Of a stretch of DNA of 5,855 nucleotides, positions 1 through 4,601 are shown piece after piece. The position numbers and the translations under genes were made by a program. A model generated the notes under the pieces. It searched no databases. It was not told where the DNA came from and worked only from the letters and a program-made list of their open reading frames with translations. The DNA lies in contig CAMPIF010000298.1 in the NCBI GenBank assembly GCA_946886245.1, positions 1 through 5,855 of the forward strand. The letters run 5' to 3'. Each line of letters opens with the position of its first letter. Position 1 is the first letter of the stretch. This DNA is from Ectopseudomonas composti (lineage in GTDB: Bacteria; Pseudomonadota; Gammaproteobacteria; Pseudomonadales; Pseudomonadaceae).

Positions 1-10
1 GGGCCTCACC

Positions 11-1264
11 ATGTTCAGCAAGCACGACCAACTGCAGGGCTATGACGATGCCCTGCTCGCGGCGATCCAGGCCGAAGAACAGCGCCAGGAAGACCATATC
101 GAGCTGATCGCCTCGGAGAACTACTGCAGCCAGCGCGTGATGCAGGCGCAAGGCAGTGGCCTGACCAACAAGTACGCCGAAGGCTATCCGGGCAAGCGTT
201 ACTACGGTGGTTGCGAGCATGTGGACAAGGTCGAGGCGCTGGCCATCGAGCGCGCCAAGGCCCTGTTCGGCGCCGACTACGCCAACGTCCAGCCGCACTC
301 CGGCTCCTCGGCCAACAGCGCCGTGTACCTGGCACTGCTGAATGCGGGCGACACCATCCTCGGCATGAGCCTGGCCCACGGTGGCCACCTGACCCACGGC
401 GCCAAGGTGTCGTCCTCGGGCAAGCTGTACAACGCCGTGCAGTACGGCATCGACGAGAACGGCCTGATCGATTACGACGAGGTCGAGCGTCTGGCCATCG
501 AGCACAAGCCGAAGATGATCGTCGCCGGTTTCTCGGCTTACTCGCGCGTGCTGGACTTCCCTCGTTTCCGCGCCATCGCCGACAAGGTCGGGGCGCTGCT
601 GTTCGTCGACATGGCCCACGTCGCCGGCCTGGTCGCGGCTGGTCTGTACCCCAACCCGGTGCCGTTCGCCGATGTGGTCACCACCACCACGCACAAGACC
701 CTGCGCGGTCCGCGTGGCGGCCTGATCCTCGCGCGGGGCAACGAAGAGATCGAGAAGAAGCTCAACTCCGCCGTATTCCCCGGCGCCCAGGGCGGCCCGC
801 TGATGCACGTGATCGCGGCCAAGGCCGTGTGCTTCAAGGAAGCGCTGGAGCCGGGCTTCAAGACCTACCAGCAGCAGGTGATCGACAACGCCCGCGCCAT
901 GGCGGCAGTGTTCGTCGAGCGCGGCTATGACGTGGTCTCCGGTGGCACCGACAACCACCTGATGCTGATCAGCCTGGTCAAGCAGGGCCTGACCGGCAAG
1001 GCGGCCGACGCGGCGCTGGGCGATGCCCACATCACGGTGAACAAGAACGCCGTGCCGAACGACCCGCAGTCGCCGTTCGTCACCTCCGGCATCCGTATCG
1101 GCACCCCGGCGGTGACCACGCGCGGCTTCAAGGAAGGCGAATGCCGCACCTTGGCCGGCTGGATCTGCGACATCCTCGACGACCTGGAAAACCCGGCCGT
1201 GATCGAGCGCGTGCGCGGCCAGGTCGCCGACCTGTGCGCCACCTTCCCGGTCTACGCTGACTGA
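11..1264 (+). CDS. glyA: Serine hydroxymethyltransferase (glycine hydroxymethyltransferase)
   Basis: A cytoplasmic PLP enzyme that interconverts serine plus tetrahydrofolate with glycine plus 5,10-methylene-THF. The 417 residues equal the usual bacterial length. Visible active-site features include Y55 and E57 in [15 protein letters not shown] (53-67), H126 in [10 protein letters not shown]200 and H203 in FVDMAHVAG, the Schiff-base lysine K229 in [14 protein letters not shown], and the substrate-carboxylate arginine R362 in SGIRIGTPA. Numbering at K229 agrees with E. coli GlyA. The ATG at 11 gives the expected family N-terminus, but only 10 bases precede it and no clear Shine-Dalgarno site is visible. 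gcvT follows 69 bp downstream, so this is probably the glycine-cleavage-linked copy (called glyA2 in P. aeruginosa) rather than a housekeeping copy elsewhere; that paralogue assignment is inference. Enzyme identity is close to certain. Confidence 0.97.
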   Translation: MFSKHDQLQGYDDALLAAIQAEEQRQEDHIELIASENYCSQRVMQAQGSGLTNKYAEGYPGKRYYGGCEHVDKVEALAIERAKALFGADYANVQPHSGSSANSAVYLALLNAGDTILGMSLAHGGHLTHGAKVSSSGKLYNAVQYGIDENGLIDYDEVERLAIEHKPKMIVAGFSAYSRVLDFPRFRAIADKVGALLFVDMAHVAGLVAAGLYPNPVPFADVVTTTTHKTLRGPRGGLILARGNEEIEKKLNSAVFPGAQGGPLMHVIAAKAVCFKEALEPGFKTYQQQVIDNARAMAAVFVERGYDVVSGGTDNHLMLISLVKQGLTGKAADAALGDAHITVNKNAVPNDPQSPFVTSGIRIGTPAVTTRGFKEGECRTLAGWICDILDDLENPAVIERVRGQVADLCATFPVYAD

Positions 1265-1279
1265 TACCCGACTGACCAC

Positions 1280-1318
1280 GGGCCGCGCGGCGGCCCCAAC
1301 CGGTGCGCGTGGCGCACC
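1280..1318 (+). other. Two tandem hairpins between glyA and gcvT
   Basis: Two perfect 7-bp stems, each with a 3-nt loop, lie back to back. The first is GGGCCGC-GCG-GCGGCCC (1280-1296) and the second is GGTGCGC-GTG-GCGCACC (1302-1318), with 5 nt between them. Neither is followed by a T-run, so they do not look like intrinsic terminators. They sit just 3' of the glyA stop and just 5' of the gcvT ribosome site. A role in mRNA processing, 3'-end stability, or differential expression of the two cistrons is plausible but inferred. Confidence 0.6.
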
Positions 1319-1333
1319 CAACAGGAAATCGAC

Positions 1334-2458
1334 ATGACCACTGAAACTCTCGCCAAGACTCCGCTGCACGCTCTGCACCTCGAACTCGGCGCGCGCATGG
1401 TGCCCTTCGCCGGCTACGACATGCCCGTGCAGTACCCGTTGGGCGTGATGAAGGAGCACCTGCACACCCGCGACGCCGCCGGCCTGTTCGACGTTTCGCA
1501 CATGGGCCAGATCCTGCTGCGTGGCGAGCACGCCGCGCGCGCCCTGGAAACCCTGGTGCCGGTGGACATCATCGACCTGCCGGTGGGCATGCAGCGCTAC
1601 GCCATGTTCACCGATGCCCAGGGCGGCATCCTCGACGACCTGATGGTCGCCAACCTGGGTGACGACACCCTGTACCTGGTAGTCAACGCCGCCTGCAAGG
1701 ATCAGGACCTGGCGCACCTGAAGAAGCACATCGGCGAGCAGTGCCAGATCGAGTGCCTGTTCGAAGAGCGTGCCCTGCTCGCCCTGCAAGGCCCGAAAGC
1801 GGTCGAGGTCCTGGCGCGCCTGGCGCCGGAGGTGAGCAAGATGACTTTCATGCAGGTCGCCCGCGTGCGCCTGCTGGGCAGCGAGTGCATCGTCAGCCGC
1901 AGCGGCTACACCGGCGAAGACGGTTTCGAGATTTCCGTCGCCGTGGACCAGGCCGAAGCCCTGGCGCGCAGCCTGCTGGCCGAAGTGGAAGTCGAGGCCA
2001 TCGGCCTGGGTGCGCGTGACTCGCTGCGCCTGGAAGCCGGCCTGTGCCTGTACGGCCACGACATGAGCAGCGCCACCACGCCGATCGAAGCCAGCCTGCT
2101 GTGGGCCATCTCCAAGGTGCGTCGTGCCGATGGCGAGCGCGCCGGCAACTTCCCGGGCGCCGAGCGCGTATTCGAGCAACAGCAGAAAGGCGTGGCGCGC
2201 AAGCGTGTCGGCCTGCTGCCGCAGGAGCGTGTACCGGTGCGTGAAGGCGCGGAAATCGTCGACGCCGACGGCCAGGTGATCGGCCAGGTGTGCAGCGGCG
2301 GCTTCGGCCCGACCCTCGGCGCGCCGGTGGCCATGGGTTACGTCAACGCCAGCCACACCGCCATCGACAGCGACGTCTGGGCCGTGGTACGCGGCAAGCG
2401 CGTGGCGATGAAAGTGGCCAAGACCCCGTTCGTGCCGCAGCGCTACTACCGCGGCTGA
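1334..2458 (+). CDS. gcvT: Glycine cleavage system T-protein (aminomethyltransferase)
   Basis: Transfers the methylene group from aminomethyl-lipoyl H-protein to tetrahydrofolate, releasing ammonia and giving 5,10-methylene-THF. The 374 residues match the family length. The folate-binding GCV_T domain covers most of the protein, with the catalytic aspartate at D101 in GGILDDLMV, the conserved SRSGYTGEDGFEI (188-200), and GARDSLRLEAGLCLYGHD (226-243). The C-terminal barrel domain includes SGGFGPTLGAPVAMGYV (321-337) and ends TPFVPQRYYRG. The ATG is preceded by AGGAAA about 6-8 nt upstream. It is read in the same direction as glyA and probably belongs to a gcv operon whose gcvP/gcvH part lies upstream of the window. 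In P. aeruginosa a serine deaminase gene (sdaA) lies between glyA2 and gcvT2; here it is absent. Identity is secure; the choice of paralogue is not. Confidence 0.96.
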   Translation: MTTETLAKTPLHALHLELGARMVPFAGYDMPVQYPLGVMKEHLHTRDAAGLFDVSHMGQILLRGEHAARALETLVPVDIIDLPVGMQRYAMFTDAQGGILDDLMVANLGDDTLYLVVNAACKDQDLAHLKKHIGEQCQIECLFEERALLALQGPKAVEVLARLAPEVSKMTFMQVARVRLLGSECIVSRSGYTGEDGFEISVAVDQAEALARSLLAEVEVEAIGLGARDSLRLEAGLCLYGHDMSSATTPIEASLLWAISKVRRADGERAGNFPGAERVFEQQQKGVARKRVGLLPQERVPVREGAEIVDADGQVIGQVCSGGFGPTLGAPVAMGYVNASHTAIDSDVWAVVRGKRVAMKVAKTPFVPQRYYRG

Positions 2459-2469
2459 ACCAGTCACCC

Positions 2470-2539
2470 AGGGTGGATCGCGCTTTACCGGTCCCTCAAT
2501 GGTGCCGTGGCGGTGGATGAAAAAAGCGTCATCCACCCT
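2470..2539. repeat. REP-like palindromic repeat 1 (GGGTGGAT family)
   Basis: The outer arms AGGGTGGATCGCGCTTT (2470-2486) and AAAGCGTCATCCACCCT (2523-2539) are inverted copies matching at 15 of 17 positions. A second, internal stem is GGTGGATGA (2512-2520) with TCATCCACC (2529-2537), a perfect 9 bp. The right arm can therefore pair with either of two left partners. The element lies between the convergent gcvT and flavin reductase genes, a typical place for dispersed extragenic palindromes. The family name is inferred, since genome copy number cannot be seen from here. Confidence 0.65.
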
Positions 2540-2570
2540 ACGCCGACCCGCTCGCGTCCAGCGCGCAGTT

Positions 2571-2642
2571 CGTAGGGCGGCTGCGTAGCCGAATGCAATC
2601 CGGGGATGCCCTCAGAAGCTCCCGGATTGCATCCGGGCTACG
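2571..2642. repeat. REP-like palindromic repeat 2 (GTAGCCCGGATGCAATCCGGG family)
   Basis: A perfect 12-bp stem, ATGCAATCCGGG (2593-2604) with CCCGGATTGCAT (2621-2632), encloses a 16-nt loop. CGTAG at 2571-2575 and at 2584-2588 are alternative partners for CTACG (2638-2642). I recognise the motif as resembling a dispersed gammaproteobacterial repeat often found near gene ends. It is 6 bp past the stop of the minus-strand reductase and about 110 bp past gcvT, so it may protect or end both transcripts. There is no T-run to support a standard intrinsic terminator. Confidence 0.65.
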
Positions 2643-2648
2643 GCGTGT

Positions 2649-3227
2649 CTACCCCCTGATCCGCTCATAGGGCACCCGCTCGCGCCCGGCGCGTAGTGTC
2701 TGTGCCCACCAGTTCAGCTGCACCAGCGTATGCGCCAGCGCCGAGTTGGCGCGCCGTGGTTCGCTCAATCGGCCCTGGTCATCGAACTGTTCCCAGGCAT
2801 TGGTGAAGCTCACCGAGCCGCGCACCGTCATCGCATGCAACTCTGCCAGCACCTGGCGCAGTTGCTCCACCGCGCGCAACCCGCCGGATACTCCGCCATA
2901 ACTGACGAATCCCACCGGCCGCGCCCCCCAGGATGCCGGCACCTCGTCGATGAACTGCTTGAGCGCCGCCGGATAGCCGTGGTTGTACTCCGGTGTGACG
3001 ATCAGAAAGGCATCGGCACGCAGCAACTGCTGCAGCGATTGATGCCGGCGCTCGGCAAGCGCCTGCGCCTCGCCAGGCTGGCGAAACATCACGGCCGGAT
3101 CGACCAGGCTCAGCTCGAATTCGCTGCGCTGCTCGATCTGTTCGCGCGCCCAGGCCACCACCTGGTCGCAGAAGCGCTCTTCACGCACGCTGCCGTAAAT
3201 CAGTACCAGTCGAATGCGGTCCTGCAT
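2649..3227 (-). CDS. NAD(P)H-dependent FMN reductase / quinone reductase family protein
   Basis: A 192-residue flavodoxin-like cytoplasmic oxidoreductase of the NADPH-dependent FMN reductase family (ChrR/YieF-like), expected to reduce FMN, quinones or related redox compounds with NAD(P)H. Visible are the FMN-phosphate loop GSVREERF (12-19) after a first beta strand, the family signature TPEYNHGYPAALKQFIDEV (78-96), and the second flavin loop SYGGVSGGLRAVEQLR (109-124). The chosen start is the ATG at 3227, which has GAGGG 7 nt upstream. A TTG at 3254 would add nine residues but has no such site and puts the start close to the predicted transcription start. The gene diverges from soxR, and a SoxR box lies inside its promoter, so induction by redox-cycling compounds is likely (inference). 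The exact substrate cannot be told from sequence. Confidence 0.88.
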   Translation of the reverse strand: MQDRIRLVLIYGSVREERFCDQVVAWAREQIEQRSEFELSLVDPAVMFRQPGEAQALAERRHQSLQQLLRADAFLIVTPEYNHGYPAALKQFIDEVPASWGARPVGFVSYGGVSGGLRAVEQLRQVLAELHAMTVRGSVSFTNAWEQFDDQGRLSEPRRANSALAHTLVQLNWWAQTLRAGRERVPYERIRG

Positions 3228-3243
3228 GGAATTGCCCTCGGTG

Positions 3244-3272
3244 TTGTCTATCAAGGCCAGCGAGGGTAAAAC
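3244..3272 (+). promoter_or_regulatory. Candidate soxR promoter
   Basis: TTGTCT (3244-3249) and TAAAAC (3267-3272) are separated by 17 bp and are moderate matches to sigma-70 elements. The -10 touches the left edge of the SoxR box, and the transcript would begin inside the box near 3279. If real, SoxR binding would repress its own gene. The matches are modest, so this is tentative. Confidence 0.35.
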
Positions 3273-3293
3273 CTCAACTTAACTTGAGGTCAA
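3263..3293 (-). promoter_or_regulatory. MerR-type promoter of the flavin reductase gene
   Basis: On the minus strand TTGACC (plus 3288-3293) is a good -35. It is followed after exactly 19 bp by TACCCT (plus 3263-3268), a weak -10. The overlong 19-bp spacer holding a dyad is the hallmark of promoters that MerR-family proteins activate by untwisting DNA. The transcript would start near 3256, leaving a leader of about 29 nt before the ATG at 3227. Confidence 0.7.
3271..3290. promoter_or_regulatory. SoxR box (operator)
   Basis: ACCTCAACTTAACTTGAGGT is a 20-bp dyad with a single mismatched pair (C3278/C3283). Its core differs by one base from the E. coli soxS operator CCTCAAGTTAACTTGAGG as I know it. 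It lies in the divergent gap between soxR and the flavin reductase gene, centred in the 19-bp spacer of the reductase promoter. That placement predicts activation of the reductase by oxidised SoxR. Confidence 0.88.
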
Positions 3294-3305
3294 CAGGAAT
3301 TTCTC

Positions 3306-3764
3306 ATGGACATGCACCGCGCTTTTCACGAGCGTCCGCTGAGCGTCGGCCAGGTAGCCGAGCGCAGTGGCGTGGCGGTTTCCACACTGCATTTCTACGA
3401 AGCCAAGGGTTTGATCCACAGCCAACGCAATGCCGGTAATCAGCGACGTTATCGGCGCGATGTGCTGCGCCGCGTGGCGCTCATCAAGGTGGCGCAGCGC
3501 CTGGGTATTCCCCTGGCAGATATCGGTTTGGCGCTGAGCACGCTGCCTTGCGACCACATCCCCACGGCTGCGGACTGGCAGCGACTGTCAGCGCAGTGGC
3601 AGCACGACCTGGACGCACGCATCGAGCAAATGACGCGGCTACGCGACCAGCTCACCGGCTGTATCGGTTGCGGTTGCCTGTCGATGCAGGACTGCCCACT
3701 GCGCAACCCCAGCGACGAACTCGGTGAACAGGGCGCAGGGGCACGTCTGCTGGAGACGGATTAA
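3306..3764 (+). CDS. soxR: Redox-sensitive MerR-family transcriptional activator SoxR
   Basis: A 152-residue [2Fe-2S] regulator that senses redox-cycling drugs and phenazine-like compounds by oxidation of its cluster. The winged-helix DNA-binding domain is N-terminal: [21 protein letters not shown] (12-32) is the helix-turn-helix and [23 protein letters not shown] (35-57) the wing. A coiled-coil dimer helix spans about 85-118. The cluster motif [12 protein letters not shown] puts cysteines at 119, 122, 124 and 130, the same numbering as E. coli SoxR (154 aa). The ATG at 3306 has AGGA 7 nt upstream; a second ATG at 3312 is less well spaced. The SoxR box lies 16 bp before the start. In pseudomonads SoxR controls efflux and redox-enzyme genes rather than a soxS regulator; the divergent flavin reductase is the obvious local target (inference). 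The stop codon overlaps that of the next gene, tail to tail. Confidence 0.95.
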   Translation: MDMHRAFHERPLSVGQVAERSGVAVSTLHFYEAKGLIHSQRNAGNQRRYRRDVLRRVALIKVAQRLGIPLADIGLALSTLPCDHIPTAADWQRLSAQWQHDLDARIEQMTRLRDQLTGCIGCGCLSMQDCPLRNPSDELGEQGAGARLLETD

Positions 3765-4114
3765 TCGTCCAGGCAGTTGCGCCTGTTGCTGAACACCTCG
3801 CGGCAAATGTCGCGCACGTCCAGGGAGATCGCCGGCACCTGCGGCAGGCGCTCGACCAGTGTGCGCACGATCCGTCGCGACAGCGCCCGCTTGTCGTCGT
3901 CGCTGCGCCCGGCCAGCACGTAGAAGATCAGGTGCACGAACAACCCTGGCTCGCCACCCACGCAGTGATGCTCGTACAGGCTCAGGCGTACCTTGACCTC
4001 GCCGGGCTGGAACAGCCCCGTCTCGGCCGCCTGGTCATGCACCAGCTGCACCAACTCCTGCGGTGCAATCAGCTCACCCACCTCGCGGGCGGCTTCGATC
4101 AGGCAATGCGGCAT
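3761..4114 (-). CDS. 5-carboxymethyl-2-hydroxymuconate isomerase family protein (tautomerase superfamily)
   Basis: A 117-residue protein resembling HpaF/HpcD (CHMI), a trimeric enzyme that isomerises 5-carboxymethyl-2-hydroxymuconate in homoprotocatechuate degradation. After Met removal the N-terminal proline ([12 protein letters not shown]) would be the catalytic base, as in the tautomerase superfamily. R43 in [12 protein letters not shown] and the segment [14 protein letters not shown] (68-81) line up with conserved parts of CHMI. The start at 4114 is chosen because it exposes Pro-2 and has AAGGG 7 nt upstream; an upstream start at 4156 would bury the proline. No other homoprotocatechuate gene is in the window, so the true substrate is unknown and the pathway name should not be carried over without support. 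Its TAA shares a TTAA with the convergent soxR stop. Confidence 0.8.
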   Translation of the reverse strand: MPHCLIEAAREVGELIAPQELVQLVHDQAAETGLFQPGEVKVRLSLYEHHCVGGEPGLFVHLIFYVLAGRSDDDKRALSRRIVRTLVERLPQVPAISLDVRDICREVFSNRRNCLDD

Positions 4115-4277
4115 GGATAAACCCTTGATGCAGGTGAATTTGTCATACGTTATCACACAACAAATTCGATACCAGATGGTTTACCGGCTCTGCACAGAAC
4201 CGCGCTGAAAGCCCATGGCATCGTCAATAGCAGCGCTATACGGGGAAAACCTCCTCAGACTTTCGTCTAGCCATACG

Positions 4278-4307
4278 TTGACAAGCAATAAAAAGGCTGT
4301 CGATAAT
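4278..4307 (+). promoter_or_regulatory. Strong sigma-70-type promoter upstream of the porin leader
   Basis: A perfect -35 TTGACA (4278-4283), an 18-bp spacer, and GATAAT (4302-4307), matching TATAAT at 5 of 6. Transcription would start near 4314, giving the porin a leader of about 284 nt. This is the best promoter I can see in the 483-bp gap. It lies in an AT-rich stretch that contrasts with the flanking genes. Confidence 0.65.
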
Positions 4308-4314
4308 CCAGCAA

Positions 4315-4334
4315 GTTGTATGACGACATATAAC
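4315..4334. promoter_or_regulatory. Inverted repeat at the predicted transcription start
   Basis: GTTGTATG, ACGA, CATATAAC: 8-bp arms with 7 of 8 pairs matching (the other is a G-T pair) around a 4-bp centre. It begins one base after the predicted +1 of the 4278-4307 promoter, where an operator would block initiation. The binding protein is unknown. It could instead act as a weak hairpin at the mRNA 5' end. Confidence 0.45.
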
Positions 4335-4340
4335 AGCGAT

Positions 4341-4351
4341 AACAACAAGAA
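4341..4351 (+). promoter_or_regulatory. A-rich Hfq/Crc-type motif before small ORF
   Basis: AACAACAAGAA fits the AAnAAnAA pattern that Hfq with Crc binds in Pseudomonas mRNAs to repress translation during growth on preferred carbon sources. It lies 2 nt before the AGGG ribosome site (4354-4357) of the 31-codon ORF, as expected for a true target. Confidence 0.5.
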
Positions 4352-4364
4352 TCAGGGCCATGAC

Positions 4365-4460
4365 ATGACTATCCTTGCCTCTCCCTCAGCGCAGCAGCCC
4401 CTCGCCTGCTCGGCACCCATCGCCGCCACACGCCATAGAACCGGATTCGCCGGAGGCTGA
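4365..4460 (+). CDS. Candidate small ORF (31 aa) in the porin leader
   Basis: An ATG at 4365 with AGGG (4354-4357) 7 nt upstream opens 31 codons ending TGA at 4458-4460. The peptide begins MTILASPSAQQPLACSAPIA and ends RTGFAGG. I do not recognise it. It has no membrane segment or clear domain. It follows a strong promoter, an inverted repeat and a Crc-type motif, so the 5' signals look like those of a regulated gene. An overlapping ATG at 4360 would give only ATG ACA TGA. The frame stays open further upstream to 4215, but those starts lie before the predicted transcription start. It could be a leader peptide for the porin, a genuine small protein, or the start of a gene whose body was lost. 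Moderate to low confidence that it is translated. Confidence 0.35.
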   Translation: MTILASPSAQQPLACSAPIAATRHRTGFAGG

Positions 4461-4468
4461 CGTCAGCC
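4455..4468. promoter_or_regulatory. Perfect 14-bp palindrome
   Basis: GGCTGACGTCAGCC is a perfect palindrome centred at 4461/4462. It overlaps the TGA of the 31-codon ORF and follows a GGAGG (4452-4456) that it partly includes. It could be an operator for a dimeric regulator, or an RNA element that hides the GGAGG. It has no loop of its own, so a DNA-binding site is the simpler reading. Confidence 0.4.
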
Positions 4469-4475
4469 ACCAGCA

Positions 4476-4601
4476 ATGACCGGCCGCGTTCGGCCGGGCT
4501 ATCGCCCTCTACGGGGCAAACACAACATTCCCATCATGCAGGTCCTGATGCAGACCGGCAGGGGATGGTTCGTTCAAAAACTGGGAGCACAACAACAATG
4601 A
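4476..4601 (+). CDS. Possible 41-aa leader ORF overlapping the porin start (ATGA)
   Basis: The frame from the ATG at 4476 runs 41 codons and ends at TGA 4599-4601, overlapping the porin ATG at 4598-4600 as ATGA. The peptide starts MTGRVRPGYRPLRGKHNIPI and ends KLGAQQQ. A 4-base overlap is the classic arrangement for translational coupling. Against it, the nearest GGAGG is 19 nt upstream, codon use is arginine-rich and unremarkable, and the porin has its own GGGAG site. No family is recognised. It is listed only because of the overlap. Confidence 0.2.
   Translation: MTGRVRPGYRPLRGKHNIPIMQVLMQTGRGWFVQKLGAQQQ
4480..4497 (+). other. GC-rich hairpin in the porin leader
   Basis: CCGGCCG (4480-4486), loop CGTT, CGGCCGG (4491-4497): a perfect 7-bp GC stem with a tetraloop. 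It is followed by GCTATCGCCCTC rather than a T-run, so it is not a typical intrinsic terminator. It lies about 100 nt before the porin start and could pause polymerase, help attenuation, or mark a processing site. Confidence 0.45.
4591..4598 (+). promoter_or_regulatory. Hfq/Crc-type motif at the porin start codon
   Basis: AACAACAA lies between the ribosome site GGGAG (4583-4587) and the ATG, its last A being the first base of the start codon. It is a perfect match to the AAYAAYAA consensus bound by Hfq and Crc in pseudomonads. Binding here would block ribosome loading, so the porin is probably under carbon catabolite repression (inference). Confidence 0.65.

Noticed and set aside
211..930. 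239-codon plus-strand frame inside glyA
   Set aside because: Highly Arg-rich out-of-frame translation of glyA, a usual high-GC shadow.
2512..2537. Intrinsic terminator after gcvT or the reductase
   Set aside because: The stem is AT-mixed with its A/T run in the loop rather than after the stem on either strand, so it fits a palindromic repeat better than a rho-independent terminator.
3228..3254. Upstream TTG start for the flavin reductase
   Set aside because: The ATG at 3227 has GAGGG at proper spacing and a family-like N-terminus, and the TTG at 3254 lies almost at the predicted transcription start.
2730..3269. 179-codon plus-strand frame opposite the flavin reductase
   Set aside because: The minus-strand frame has the flavin-binding motifs, a good ribosome site and a promoter. 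The plus-strand product is His/Arg/Leu-rich with no recognisable family.
4115..4156. Upstream start extending the isomerase-family protein by 14 residues
   Set aside because: It would bury the catalytic N-terminal proline, and the start at 4114 has AAGGG 7 nt upstream.
4217..4231. Possible sigma-54 promoter (GG...GC in TGGCATCGTCAATAGC)
   Set aside because: The GG and GC are separated by 11 bases; sigma-54 promoters require 10, and the flanking consensus is poor.
4215..4364. Extension of the 31-codon ORF to an 81-codon ORF starting at 4215
   Set aside because: Its start lies upstream of the predicted promoter, has no good ribosome site, and runs through AT-rich sequence carrying promoter and operator-like elements.
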